From Camillea tinctor (Eukaryota; Ascomycota; Sordariomycetes; Xylariales; Xylariaceae): a stretch of DNA of 64,000 nt. Location of the stretch: positions 186,001 through 250,000 of the forward strand of contig MU394067.1 of assembly GCA_022578605.1 (NCBI GenBank), written 5' to 3'. The translations under genes and the position numbers were made by a program. Shown here one piece after another: positions 1 through 13,548 of the stretch (positions are counted from its first letter, which is position 1; every line of letters begins with the position of its first letter). The notes under the pieces are model-generated. The model worked only from the letters and a program-made list of their open reading frames with translations, was not told where the DNA came from and ran no database searches.

Positions 1-3000
1 TACCTACGTAAGCATCGTCTTATATACTACAATACGCGCATTTCAGCGTGTCCGTGTAGTCGAATCGTATCAGATAGCTAGTGTAGCGGTTAGATATCAG
101 GGGAGGGGTTAAGGGGGGAGGTGACGATAACATCAATTAAAATCCCATCTACGCTATACATACTATAAACTACATGCTACTACTATAAGCCAGCAAACAA
201 ATACAAATACTAGTCAACTCTATAGGCCCGATGTACACTGTAAGGGGTCTCTTATTCTTGTGTTCCCAACACCGGCAATATAAAACGGCAAATAGGCTGT
301 TGTGCAAATCTGCACAAAGATCATCACCAACCGATGTTCCTCTCGTCCTGTCAAACAGGGATTAATAGCGCCAAGCTCGCTCGTCCTCGGCATTGCGCCC
401 CGCGAAGGCTTGTTTGCCTTTTCAAGGGTAAACCCTTCCTAGGCGAGAATAAAAAGGAGAACAGGGGAATCAAGAAAGACAAAGAAAAAGAGAGAGTGTG
501 TGTATGTATGTGTGAGAGTGTGGGAGAAGAAATAGATAAAAAAGAAGTTTTATCGTGAACCTCGGTTAGAGTAATGATTGACAAAAGTCCCTAACGGTTC
601 AACGGGGTCTCCATATAACTATTACTTAGTAGAAATAATTAATATGCCGCTGTGCCGCTTCTCAAATACCATGGTCATAATAAATACCGCTACGGAGGCA
701 ATACCGACGCAATTTCATTTGCAGCTGGCATTTTCAATCCAGGAGACAACTAACGGTGTCAGGGGAGACAATGGGATGATATAGAAGACCTCGCACCGGA
801 AAGCTGTTCCTGCAGAACTCATACTACATACCTACATACATATATACGTATTTCGTACGTAGTGTAGCAGTGAGGGAGCGAGCCGTGCGGCATTTGTTTA
901 GATGGAGTCGTATTTGGTTTGGTCAAGACAGCACAAGACAGGACAGGACATACGCATACGGGATACGTATATAGTAACTGAACGGCATTACATCCACGGT
1001 TCACTCCCGGAGAGCAATGCCGGGGCTTCGAGGCTCTAAAGCACCCTCGCAGATGTGAAACGACACCTTAAATCACGGCATAACACCCTGGTAATAAGAC
1101 GGGGATTGGCCAGACGGCACGTGCGATCATCCCAACGGTTCTATCTCTGTATGGTGTATGTATGATGATAATAAGTGAGCCTGGCCTGCCGAGTAGTTAA
1201 TCTCTCTTTCTCTGCCGGTTGAGCCTTGCCGGACTGGGGAAAGGGGGGGACACGCTGAGCGAAGATAAATCACGATACACATGGCTCATCGTAAACCGCC
1301 CACTGACACCCTACCTATGTACATACTGAGACCTTCGAAACTCTTTTTCCCAGGCTTGGATACCCACTGCCAGTGTTCTTTCGGACGATCGATGCATGTG
1401 GAATCCTTTCCGGGTTCGGTAGGTAAAGAGACAAGGACGCCCCACTGTGTATATAACTTAGTCGCCGAGCTGAAAAAAAAAAGACACCCCCGTCATAAAG
1501 TCATATATACATGTACCATAGTATTGTTTATGTATGTGCTGGCGGCGGCGGAGGCGGCGGCAAGTTGTACCAGAAAGCCCAGGATCGTGGACCGGTTTTT
1601 TCTAACCAGATTTCAAGATTTTCAACTCCCGGAGAGCGAAAAAAATAAACGATATGCTCAGATGGGAAAAGACCTGCCGAACCCATGGTCCGTGTGCTGT
1701 CAACTTACACCAGAGAGGTAAAGGTAGGTATCGGTATCGGTTCTCACTGAGACATTACGTAGTATAATGCTCGTGCCATATTGGGGCTAAGAGCCACTGT
1801 CGGGAGACCCTGCCCGATTACGGGCCTCGATTAACATTAGTGTGAACATAACGTTGGAACGTCGTTGAAGTCGATGGTCAGGGCTCAAGCCTCATCTAGG
1901 ATTACCTTCCCAAATCATAAATCTCCCCCTAGGACAAGGGGAAGGCTGGCAGCTGGGGGAGCATGTACGTAGTGTACATAGAATGCACTGTGCTTTTCTC
2001 GGTATATATGTGTACATACTAAGGTGAGTAATAACCGAGCCGCCATTCAGACACGGAGCATCAGGTGGCTCGAAAGAAAGCCCTAATCTTTGAGATCTCG
2101 GGAGAGCCAGTGGACGGACGGACGGACGGACGGACGATGGCCTCTTCTCTTCCCGCTTGCTAAAGATGCATGTCTCGGCAAGCTGCAGTTTTTGCTGGAG
2201 CATTATACATAGTAATTGACGACAGAGAGAGATCAGATCTTGAACTTTTTTTGGCGATCTTCAACACTTCTAGATGGATCGGCATTAGTTGGTATCCTCC
2301 CTCCTTTTTTCCCCGAAAAGCCGTTCAATGTAATCCCATGCAAATACCCCTTAAGCACGGCAAAAATGAGCATATATGTTCGATGAGGGCTCTTGCGATA
2401 TTCTGCGCCGACTGACTACTTTCGACCATATGTGGCACAGCTTAGATACCCTGCAGTCCTGGTCGAATCGGTATGTGCTCCGAAGCCAGAATAAATCTTG
2501 CTTCGCTATTATTGTTCCCCAGACAATAGCATAACATCGATATCTCGTGGATCCCTTGGTGGACGAAGTTTGGTTAATACGTACATACAGATGCCATAAC
2601 ACAAAGCAAGCAAGGTCTTATTAGTAAACGTAATCTGTTTGCCTCTCGTTGGTCCTGTCGTGTCAGCAGAAATAGTGTAGTGCTAGGTAGGCAATCGGCC
2701 GGGTTAGATATCCACTTGTGCAGTGACTATTCTTAGAGTCGACGATCACCCTTGACAATAGATCTCCTTAAAATACGTACCCCAGTCTATCCTTGTAAGC
2801 TGGTTGCGTGGGTGTGTATACAGTAGCCAAGGCGGCTTAACAGCACCGAACAGGGGGTGACCTCATCCGATTGAGGGAATAATCACTCCGTAACTATTGC
2901 TATCCATGCTTTGAACGTCTCCGGTGCTTTCAACGTAGCTTTTGTGCAACGGAAACAACTCTTCTATGCGTCACCATAGTCAAACCTGTCAGCTCTGGGA

Positions 3001-6000
3001 CTATCGTCGGGTTACAACTAAAGAAGCCCAAAATGCTCCACGCACAGAACTATCACGATCTTCGAGAACGCCCCGAAGAAGAGCGCCCAAATTATTCGAT
3101 ACCATTTTGAAACCATATTTCGAGAAAACTCTTTGCATAGAGCCCATGACCATCTCCATAGTCGGGGTTCTTTTTCAGTAGCGGCAAAGAACTGGAACAT
3201 TAACTCCTCGTAGTGGCTTGGTTGCATGTTCGATAAGGGGCGAACGCTTATGCTTGTTGTCACCGCTTCTGCCGGATTGCGACCAAGCAGCCCACTGAGA
3301 GCGATCCTCTGACTATTTGATTATTGCCGCTCGCTGACTACACCGCAATATGTATTTCCCAAGGCGCACTGGCTTCTTCCAGTAGATGATGACCTCAAAG
3401 CAGTAACTTTGCCTCAAATGGGCAGTATCGGCTTTATGTCATATCATATGATATACCGAAACGTCTCATACAATGCAGTTTCCTAGCTGTAACATGCCAT
3501 TGCAAAATTATGTCCGATGTCTTTCTGAAAAGAGAACCGATCCACCTGATCCCACATCTACAGTCATCCTAATTCATTTGTCCAATGACAGTAATAGGCA
3601 GTTGCCGAGTATCACAGCCTTTCAGCCAGGCTGAGGTCCCGTGATCGTCATTGAAACATCACTTCTTCTATCAAGACTCTTTCTATAATTCCGCAATACC
3701 TATTGCATTCGCCAAAGGAATTATTTTAGAGCCCATATTAGAACGCGGAGTTCCTGGTACATTTCAGGGGTAGGGACTCCCAGAAGCACCGGAAGGATTT
3801 TCCAGAACGATGTTTACATGGAGGGATAGCTGAAGGTTCTCCTTTATTACGCGAGTGCTGCTCTGCTACGTACAAGGCCATGCTCGCTTATGGAAGTAAT
3901 CCAACCGTCAACGTTGAAGTACCTAAGCAGCCCAGTGTCGCAAGCTCCCTCTTTAACGAGGAAAAATGAAAACAGATAAAATATCAAACCATTTGAATGG
4001 ACAGAGATCTTTTAGTCTTCCTGGGGAAATCCGTGTGTCCTTCTATGGTTTTCCCTAAACTCTGGTTACACTCTAAATTGCGAACCCCCTATCGTGCATG
4101 TGAGTTTTCCATAGCCCTACGCCAAGTTCGAAGGATTCTAATTAATTTCCATGACAACTGTATGCAAATCTCTACTGTAAAACGAAGCCAAATACCGTTT
4201 CAAAGCGTCCGCAACCGCGGTAAGCGATTAAATACTATAGGCAAGTGGTCTCTAGCACTACTAGGATTCAATATCCTGCCCATTGGGGCAAGCAGGTTTG
4301 TATATCTCACCCAGCTTGATATGCAAAGGAAGGTAATGCTGGAACAAATATAAGCTAAGACATGAAAGCCCTGAGCTTTAGCTTGCCCAAGGTCATGAGC
4401 CTTGCTATGCATTGGTGGGATTCCTCTATTTGATCTATCACGCCCGTACTCAACCACACCTGCTGCCACCCCCTTTCGAAGCTAGTGACGGACCTCAGTC
4501 CTTAACGAGAGGCCTTGGAAATTCTCTCACCTAGCTAGACTAGCCTAGAGCTTTCCAATCAATCTTGAAGCCTTCCCTTGTGCTTGCAAAGGATGTCATG
4601 AAACTAGACTCATCACATTATACTAAGCTCTTCACGAGGAAGACTAAGCGATGAAGACGGGGGGAAGCACTCAGGCCCTAGGCTTCCCTCACACATGCAC
4701 ACCCCCAATATGGTTAAAGGCGGCAGAGTGGCAGGCGACATATGGACACTGACGATCCTTCGAAAGACCCCTCATGATCCCTCGCCCCAAAATGCGGCCT
4801 TGATTTCTTTCTATTATGGTCCTTTCTTTTCTCCCTTGTTCCTTAGACGACGCGTTGATGGGAAAAAATCCTGTGCATACGGGAGTTGCGAAATAGACAT
4901 CTGACCGCAGCTCGAATACCAAAGATAATTATCACCCACTTCTGACACACATGGGCCACGATTAGGCTCATGGAAGGGCTGAATCCCCGCGAAACCCCCT
5001 ATTCCAGCGTAGGGGCCACGCTAGGTAAATCCTTCAGCGGTCGGTCGATACCCAGCCCCCTCCCGTTGGACGCCGTGACCAAGAAAAAGAAAAAAACACA
5101 ATCCCCGGTGACTTCTCGGGCCAGGATGATGCGAACTTCGCTACAAGAGCTGCTACAGTACATCGTTAACCCTTTCGTAGGTAGTTGTTTTTCAAAGTAC
5201 CCTCTTTCTCTATGGGTAGATCTATAAGCATAAGGGCCTAACATAAAAGTATTATGAGAAAAGGGGGGGATCAAGGGTGCGTACTTGATATCATTATCGT
5301 TCTACCATGTAGCAGTCGCTTGTCTGTTTACAACTGGCTTCGTGTTCTGAGATGATGGTTAGCTGCAAAGTTCGGTCTTAACTTCCTCTTCTTTCCCCTC
5401 GTAGACACGTTCGGCAATGCATATGAAGACCAACAAGGTGCAATCCCAGTATTTTGGTCGAGAATAAGAGGTACACGATACCACTTTCTCCCAGCCTGGA
5501 CCAAGCATTAGGTACTATAGCCCTACTATCTAGATAATCAAAGGAGGGTATATCGGGCCTTCCCGGGGAGTCAGAGCGAGCCAAAGATTAACAGCTCTCG
5601 GACCCAATGCAAAGGGATCATTAAGCAGCTCCCCTCCTATCTACGCAGTTGGAGAACGTCATCTATACACGCATGCTACATGTAGGGCAGAGATAAGCTC
5701 TAAAGTGCTGAGCATTCATCATCTTGAACTAGGCTTCGAAGGAAAAGGATATGGTTGACGGCTCCCTTTTGGGGGCAGAGGAATCTTAGTCTTTTTTCCA
5801 TGCAACTCAGGCATCCCCTCCTCTCCGTTATCCATTAGAATATGACCATGCACCAAGAGGGCATTCGGCTAGGTATCTTCTCATTTAATGATATCCCCTT
5901 TCTATCTGTTTAGAGCTACACAGATCCTAGATTGTGCCGGCGCAGTATGTCTGCCTTGGAAAGACATGTCCTCGTTGAATGTATAATCCTCCGGATATGT

Positions 6001-8585
6001 AAGCATCGTAAGTTGTTGAGGTTACAACAAATGAGAGAAAAGGGGGAAAGGGGGGAAATTCAAAGGAGATCTTCCTAAGCTTTCCATCGCCATTACTTGC
6101 CTGTCAGTACTTCAGCTTCGTCAATATGAAACCATTTTGCTCCTTTATTCTCAACATTACAAAAAGAGCGCAGGGTACTTTTTTCATTTTTTTCAGCTCG
6201 TTGCCACTCTTCGGGACCGCACTTTACTGTTGGTAACTTATTTCCAAGCCCCTATGGGTCCTCGCTTCCCCCGCTGCCGTCTCTTCCTGAGGCGATATTC
6301 GGATGAGGTTATCAACAATCATGTTCGAGTAGGCTCTACCTAGATTTCCCATGTCTTGTGTATCACTGAATCTTCAATCACCGTGGCCTTGGCCTGTAGG
6401 TGGTTTCATGGGCCAATCCATCAGGATCGACTTTCTACCACATCACTCGGGGCGCTAAGCAGTTTGTCTATCCTAAGGGAAGGGAGGAGGGGCATGTTTA
6501 TTTCCCATGCAGCTTACATAGCCTTGATTGCTTGTTTGTTCCCAGTCCTTCTTCGCATTCAGCTTCCTCAGTTTATCAGGTAGCTATCCAGGGTCACTTT
6601 TATTTAGTTCAAGACGGTTGTGGTCAGTAGTGGTAGTATTATTAATTATCTGGAGGCCGAATTAGACCGTCGGGCCGTTCAATGGCGTATGCCACGAGGT
6701 CCTCATTCGGTATCTTATTGCTAGGTAGACATGTGCATGTCTCGTGGGTTGGAACCATCCTGAAAGCCCGTCAGAACATCTAAAAATAGTAAATTTCTTC
6801 ACATTATCAGCCACTCTATACCTTTTACAAACCCCTATCTCTAGTAACAACATTGTTACCTACCTATGACATGTCGAGCTGTTGATGAATGAGCATCTTG
6901 GGCTGAAGAGGGGTAGGCGGGAGATTCCTCCCCTAGCCAAGATAGAAATGAGAGCACCAACAAGTTAGTAGCAAATACAAAGTACATCCGTTTGTAAAGA
7001 TATTTCTCAAGGTAACTCCTAAGATAATTGTAATAGCCTATTGTGTGTTTCTAAGATCCAGCCTTGATTCCTCCTCTGGAAAAAAAAATTGTGCATACTA
7101 GTTGTAGTTGTATAACCTTACATGAGTTGTGTTTGTTGTTAGAGAGTCTCTATAGGATAAGAATACGTAAAACGATACTCGATGGGTACATGATATCTGG
7201 ACGTGTATGGTGTATTTGGAAAGCATGCCAATCTAACTTAGAATTATTGTAGTTTGGAATCTCGTAAGATAATGTCTTGAAGAAGGCTCTATTATAATAT
7301 CGATACTGAAATAGAAAGAAATCTCATATACCAAATACCATTCCTCTTTTAACAAGTAGATGACCATGTATGAATGTTAATACTGCACTGCCTATAACTT
7401 CAGAAGACTTAGAAAACGAACATGTCAGGGATCAAGATAAACATCACGATAGGTATTAGTATAAGCACGCAGGCTAGACAAGAGAGTAAACAGACTCATA
7501 TGTAACACGATACATCTTCTACTTGAGAATATGCTTCTAACACATCTAGAACTCCCCAAACAATCTCCTAATGACTTGTCGAATCAATCCCCTTTCCTGA
7601 AACGTAGATAATCGATATCCCAGGTATCTCAGAACTAACCTCTGTAGAACGACTAGAAGGAACTCACTACAAACTCTATCTACGCCAGCCATCTCCTCCC
7701 ACCAAACAAAAAGGGAGACTGATACTCAAAACGGCATCTCAAACCAACGTCAGGCTTAAGCGGCAGTGTATCAGATTAAGGAGTAAGTATAAGGAATGAT
7801 TATCACAAAACATCTATGATTCCAGTCCTTCCGCGCAACAGCCGACTAACCCACGACCCGGTAAAGCAAAAGAAGAAGGGTGAGCAAGTGCCCATCTCCC
7901 TTTCCCCTCTTTTCTCTTACGCCGTCTCCCTACCCAAAGTAAACACATCTCACACATAATAGAAGAAAGGAGACCAAGAGACCATACATAGGATAGCAGC
8001 ATAGCAGGAACCAGCAAGTGCCTTCCTTACCTAACCGACTATCTACCAGCACGTAAACTATCAAACCACCTCCACGACGATACATCTAGGTTACCAAAGG
8101 AAGAAGATGATCAATAAGGAAGACCAGTCCTCCCTATAACCCGCCAACCTCAAGTCTTCAACTAGTTAGTTTAACACGAAAAGGGGCAATAGCAGTAACA
8201 GTACCAAATATCACAATAACCACAATCACAACCACAATCACGCACAATATACGGAAGAAACTCCACGGGTTTTATTTTCCGTTTTCTTTTTCATACGGGA
8301 GGTTCTGCACATACACACATTGCGGCCTATATCCGCTTTCTTTCTCCTTCCCCATTCCCCTTTCTTCGCTCCTTCCCACCCCTCATAAATAAGACAGAAC
8401 ACGCGCGGTAAAGCCTGACGATATGAAACCAAAGACCTTTATTCGAAACTTGAAGAGACTGATTCTCGCCCCTTCGCCCTCTTCCAAAAAAATAAGAAAA
8501 ATAAAATTAACTACCTAAGCCAAGTAGGTAGGTTAAGTAAGGTAGGATATCTCCCCTTCCCCTTAACCACCTCCCCACCTCCTTC
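1..8585. other. Intergenic, no supportable gene
   Basis: No open frame here gives a recognisable domain or a convincing spliced gene. The longest ATG frame (1281-1721, 146 codons) is low complexity with an alanine run and no family signature. Scattered 60-118-codon frames between 2170 and 6630 on both strands could include old decayed coding DNA, but none could be assigned. Visible structure is simple sequence: a GGAC tandem array at 2112-2136, a palindromic ATATCATATGATAT near 3440, and T- and G-rich runs. The last 800 bases (7800-8585) are pyrimidine-rich on the + strand and probably contain the 3' region of the HID1 gene, which ends at 8586. Confidence 0.5.
2112..2136. repeat. (GGAC)n microsatellite
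   Basis: Six uninterrupted GGAC units plus a G. The array lies in a gene-free stretch. Confidence 0.95.
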
Positions 8586-11476
8586 CTATGCCTGCCCGTT
8601 CCACTGCTGCTGGTGCTGCGACGGCGGCAGCGGTGGGCTCGGCATAGTCGGCGACGTCGGGCCGTTCGCCGTGCCCCTGAGGTTGATAGATCCTATCCTA
8701 GACACGATATTGCTGCCGACGGCGTCGACCGCACCGCGGGGCGACGTGAGCGTGGGACCCTCGGGGGCCGTCTCCTGGACCTTGAAGAGCTTGATGCTCG
8801 TGCCGTTCCAGATGCCGACCGTCCCCTTGGCGACCTGCATCTCGCTCGCGAACACGAAGCTCCAGATCAGGGACTCGTACCAGCCCAGGGCCAGCGGCGA
8901 CCACTCGAACGAGTGCACTTGCACCGGGGATGGCTCGATGGCTACTAGGTCTGCGTCCCTGATGGCTTGCAAGGTCGCGGGCGATGGTGAGTCGGTGCTC
9001 AGCCCTTGGCGATTGATCAGAGCGGTCAGCTGCTGGATTACATTTAGTATGGTATGAAGGGGTAGTTCTGGTAGCCAACTTTCTATCCAGTTCGTCGACG
9101 GCTCAAATGCACCGGCGACAGACTGGCCCGTGGCGGAATAACTGCCTAAGCTCGTAGTGCTATTTTGCCTAGAAAAATTAGGGACACCGGCTGGCATCTT
9201 GCCTCTGGCCTTCTCGGACATCCCCTTCAATTGCGTTGGTACTGCATCTTCGACGTCTACGACGGACGATGCCCGAGATGGATTCTCGCTCGGAGTTGAC
9301 TGGGCCGGCGTCGGCCTATCATCTTCTTCGCTTTCGTCCTCATCTTCGCCAATAGTAAAAGTTGTATCTTCTTCTGGCACATTGCTCAGCGTGGGAGTTC
9401 GTGGCTGGGCCATGGTAGGACTGCGTAGGCTATCCACGGAACTACGCCTCGAACCTGTATCAAACGGGTCTACTGGCTGGCCGGTTTCCTTGCGCCGGCG
9501 ATTCCGGCGTTCAAGCTCTTCCTGGCCACTCTCAAGTGTGAAACTTCGTAGAGCCTCAAAACGTCTTCTGTTCTTCAGGAGCATGTACACAAATGTGGGG
9601 TTTTCTGGTTCCTTGTCAGTTGATTCAGTATAACCGCAGAAGATTCTATGCCTACTTTGGTATTGATGCTCAATGATGGCATTCATCGACTCTAAAAGCG
9701 AGCTTAAAAGGTTATGGTTGCTGTCGTTGGCTAGAAGGAAAGACGGCGACGACATGGAATTGAACAGCTGCATCAGTTTGGAACAGGTGATGGTGTTTGT
9801 TCCTTCCAAGTAAGCGGCGATGTTGTTGATTATGGCGAGGAGTGCCGGGTAGATGGCAGAGAGCTTGCCCTGACTCCTGGTTATGAGATTATAGATAGTC
9901 TAATGAAAGTTAGAAGTAGACTCCTCGAGGAACAATCGATGGAGACTCACTTGTATTAAAAAGTCAGCATAAGTCCCCTTGAAACCGGGTATCCTTATCG
10001 TGACTGGTAGAGTTTCTTGGCCTTCGAAGTTCTTGTTGAGGTTTACACCGAAATTCTTCTCCACGCTCAGTGTTTGTAGTAAAAACGCACACATCCGTAC
10101 GACACCCTGCTTTGAGGCATCCATCTTGTAATCAGTAGCGTAGAACAGAATAATGATGAGAAAGTCGTGCGCCCTCTGTGTGTCTATCATAAAGGATCTA
10201 AAGCGCTTATTACACTGGGTGATCTCCCAGAAGAGCATAATGATCTCGGGAGAGAACCTAGCGGTGGCCTGGGATCCTGGGATATACGAGACGTTTGTTT
10301 GTATAGGCTGATTAAGTATCCGCGTCATACCATCTACAATAAATTGGAAATCTTGGGCTCGGTGTAGTCTTCCTAGGAAGTGCCTGTAGTAGTTCTTCGA
10401 TGTGGAACCGGAAGCGGGCTCAGGTATAGGATAAAGGAGGACGACGAGGAGAAACTGTAAAGTGTAGGTTACGAGAATCTCTTTGGGATCCTTGCCTACT
10501 AGTGTATTAATAGGAACCCGCCAACTGACCGGGTTGTATTTCAGAGTCTAATGGGATTAGCAAAAAGGGGGAGTAGCTAGCGGTTTGCGATGCGATTTCA
10601 GCTTACTGTGTTTAGTAAAGAGCATAGCACCGAGAGAACAACTTGCTTTTCAGGACACGAGCAGATGTATGTCAAGAACTTGGTTCCTCTGGTAGGGAGT
10701 ATATTGGGTGACAGGTACATGCTTTGACTAGCCAAAGTCATGAGCAGTCGCAAGATCTCGCACCGGTTGCTCTCATACTCCTTAGTCGTAGGCACGGCGG
10801 TATTGCAGCCCACACCACTCTGCCAGATAGCGTATGTGACTTTGGGTTTGCCATGGGGCTGTCTGGGGACGGTCAGATCGGAGAAGAAGAGCAGGTCGAT
10901 AAGGGTGTCTATGAGCTCCTCGGCTAAGGGCTTCACATCTTCGAATTCCTCGGCGGGGGGTTTCGTGTCTTGCTGGACTTCCTGGGACTCGTCAAAGAGC
11001 ACTTCGTTCGCGATGGTCGATCGCCTCGTACGCTTCCGTCGCACGCCCCAGAAGAACTTATCCTCCCAGGCTTGCAGGTGGTCGACTTCGTAGATATAAG
11101 GAAGAATGCGGGTTAAGATGCGGATGCAGTTCAGGGCATCTCGCTCGGGGGCGAATTCGGGGTCGGGAAAGGAGGGATGGTGTCGCAGAATAAATAAGCG
11201 GGAGGTGACGGCAAGTATGAGGGTTTCCAGGTTCTCAATGGCTCTATCACGAGTCCGTCGGATGTCGGCGGCGGCGAAGAGGCTGAAGACATCTTCGGAG
11301 GACTCTGGAAGTTCCCAGAACTACAGATGGGTTCAGTTAAGTTCTAGCGGAGAAGAAGAAGATAGAGGGGTAAAACATACAGAAGTCCAGTATGGGTCAT
11401 CGGCAGGTATATGTCGTTCTTCGGACAACCTGAAAATGCCCTTCTTGAAGACTAGCTTAGAGTCGCTAGCACCCAT
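8586..11476 (-). CDS. HID1: HID1 / Ecm30-like peripheral Golgi protein, 906 aa
   Basis: Rebuilt from four exons: 11381-11476, 10607-11320, 9951-10547 and 8586-9899. The three introns (60, 59 and 51 bp) have GT...AG ends and all are phase 0. The N-terminus reads M-G-A-S-D-S-K-L-V-F-K, a good N-myristoylation site. It is followed by a long helical HID1 body (for example W-E-L-P-E-S-S-E-D-V-F in exon 2) and the C-terminal block E-W-S-P-L-A-L-G-W-Y-E-S-L-I-W-S, then G-I-W-N-G-T, that marks the family. An acidic, Ser/Pro-rich disordered insert lies early in exon 4 (roughly residues 560-690). From the family: HID1 proteins associate with Golgi membranes through the acylated N-terminus; the fission yeast member Ftp105 anchors the deubiquitinase Ubp5 there, and animal HID1 acts in secretory granule formation. 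The length fits fungal members. Lipidation here is inferred. Confidence 0.93.
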
Positions 11477-12616
11477 GGTGGTGTTGGTGGTGGCAACGTC
11501 ATACCAAGTCAGGTTCTACACCTGCATAGAGCGAATGGATATGGATATGGATATGAATATGGATATGGGTATGGGTATGGGTGTGAATATGAATAGTAGG
11601 TATGATGTGGATACGGGATTATGAATGGGAGATATGTAAGTTTACCTAATACTATTAAATTGAGAATTAGTAGTTAATTGTTTTTTTGTTTTCCTTTTCT
11701 TTTCTTTTGTCTTTGCCTTAAGCAGATGGCAAATGGTAAAAAAGAAAAGAAGAAGAGTATGTAGAATGGTAAGAATGTTTCCTCCTGTCACAAGCTTAGT
11801 GTATTATTTGGCCCTGCGACAGATTGATTGTGCATTGAATCACGTCCCAGATGTAACTTTCCCTTTGAATTGTTACTTGTCACTTTGGGTTCTGGGGTTT
11901 GGGGGAGGTGGGTCCCTTTTTATCGATAACCCATATTCCCTCCATCTGATTCCTCCATCTGATTCCTCCATTTGGTCTTCCATCTGGGGTTCTTACAGCT
12001 GCTCACAGCCTCTGGCAGCTGGAGAACTTATTATTGCTTACACTGATGTCAGACCGCGAGCAAGTTAAAAAAGAAACCCAATAACTTAGGTGCTCGCTCC
12101 CCCTTACCTCGGTAGATACCAAACCTAAATAGTGGGCAGTTTAGGTATTTACCTAACCTACATTATTGGCTCTATCGTGTGTACATCTATCTTACTTTCC
12201 CCCATCTTTCATAGGACTCTTCCTTCTTCCGAACTTCAGCCATTAGGTTATTGGGGAATCATCGTATTCTACTACACTCGCATAAAACTGGGAGACTAGA
12301 CTGGTCGAGAATGCAGGGAAATCTCCACCTAAAAGTCAAGATACTTTCCCGATTAGGTTGTTCAATAGCCTCATGCGGTCGGGCAGCCGGTCCGGAGCAC
12401 CACCTGGCCTGAATGATCATCTTTGTCGCTCTCCCGAACTTGACCCGGTATATATTCCTCCCTCTCTATTACATATGACTTTACAGAAGCAAAGGGAGGA
12501 GACGTACACGAACTGAAAGAATATATAACAAGTCATAAGTCTGGGGAGGTAGGCATGTAAATCTAAATATGTAGAAACCTAAAACTACAAAGCCTATACC
12601 TATAACCCAAAACAAA
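11477..12616. other. Intergenic between HID1 and the MFS pseudogene
   Basis: This 1.1-kb spacer separates the start of HID1 (minus strand) from the remnant start of the MFS gene (plus strand), so it would have been a divergent promoter. It holds a degenerate GGATAT/GGTATG hexamer array at 11535-11583 and a short tandem duplication of CCATCTGATTCCT near 11940-11970. No gene was seen. Confidence 0.6.
11535..11583. repeat. Degenerate ATGGAT/ATGGGT hexamer array
   Basis: About eight hexamers of the type ATGGAT, ATGAAT and ATGGGT in tandem. The array starts some 60 bp upstream of the HID1 start codon (read as CCATAT on that strand), probably within the HID1 leader or core promoter. Confidence 0.85.
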
Positions 12617-13548
12617 ATGTCGACCACTACCACTCAAACCGCCACCGTGACCGAGGAGGCTCATTCATTCCCCATGAGTGAGTTCCATCGTGATGAGATC
12701 ACTGCCACTACTACTAAGAGAGACCCAGAATCATGCCCAGTGGAAGAAGCAGCTGCTCCTCATCGGCGCTGCGCTACAACTCATAGCGCACTGTCTGCGG
12801 CCGTGGAGCCCCTTGCCCGTCTTCTGCCTGACCTTCCTGCTGCAGGCGCTCGGGATGGCGTACCAGGACTCGCACGCGAACACCTTCGTCAGCGGGCTGC
12901 GCAACGTGCCGCACCGCTGGCTAGGCTTCATCCACGCCTGTTACGCGCTGGGGTGTTTCGTCGGGCCGCTCTTCGCCACGGGGCCTAACGCCATGGCCAT
13001 CGACGGCTAGAAGAGGGTCTATATCATGCTGGTCGGCCTCTGCGCGCTGAATGTGGCGGGGGTCATGGTGGCATGCTTCTCGGACGTCTCCTGCTCGCTG
13101 AGCCTACGTTTCGGTTTGGTGAGCGGAGGATGGTCCTGGTTTACTTCGCCTTCTGCGTGGTGCTGCAGCTCATCTTCTGGTTGCAGCCGAACATCATCGG
13201 AAGTGCCGTGGCACTTAGTTTGATGGGTTTCGTCTCGGGGCCTTTCTTCGCTACTGTGAGTAATCATATACCCTGCGGTCACACTGTCAAAACGGACTGA
13301 CCTTTTGTTGCATGGGGGATGTCAGTCGCCTCGAAGCTGTTCCCGAGGTCATCGCAAACAGCAGCACTAGGTTTCATCTTTGTTCTTGCGCAAGCCGGCG
13401 GCGCCATCTTCCCCTCTATCACCGCCCTATAGCGACAGGCGCAGGTGTGGGAGTGTTGCAGCCTATAGTGCTTGCACTCTTTGTCGCCGGAGGTGTAAGT
13501 TGGTGGCTAGTGCCTAAGATTCCGAGCCGCAATGAGTGGGCGCTTTAG
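12617..13548 (+). pseudogene. Decayed MFS transporter (fungal fucose-permease-like family)
   Basis: Pieces of one MFS protein appear in order in different frames. An ATG and hydrophilic N-terminus (12617 to about 12735) is followed directly by W-K-K-Q-L-L-L-I-G-A-A-L-Q-L-I in another frame, so the first membrane segments are missing. The family block Y-Q-D-S-H-A-N-T-F-V-S-G, then W-L-G-F-I-H-A-C-Y-A-L-G-C-F-V-G-P, follows. A TAG at 13008-13010 interrupts D-G-(stop)-K-R-V-Y-I-M-L-V-G-L. The frame changes again between about 13085 and 13130, before Y-F-A-F-C-V-V-L-Q-L-I-F-W. An intron donor after F-F-A-T is intact (13255), but the expected acceptor near 13313 reads TTGCAT. A further shift near 13428 leads to the last segment V-L-Q-P-I-V-L-A-L-F-V-A-G-G. 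Several independent lesions make a working product very unlikely. The substrate is unknown. Confidence 0.87.

Noticed and set aside
1281..1721. 146-codon ATG frame on the plus strand
   Set aside because: Low complexity, an alanine run from a GGC repeat, no domain, no plausible splice context; probably chance.
9157..9633. 158-codon plus-strand frame within HID1
   Set aside because: Antisense of the Ser/Pro/acidic insert of HID1.
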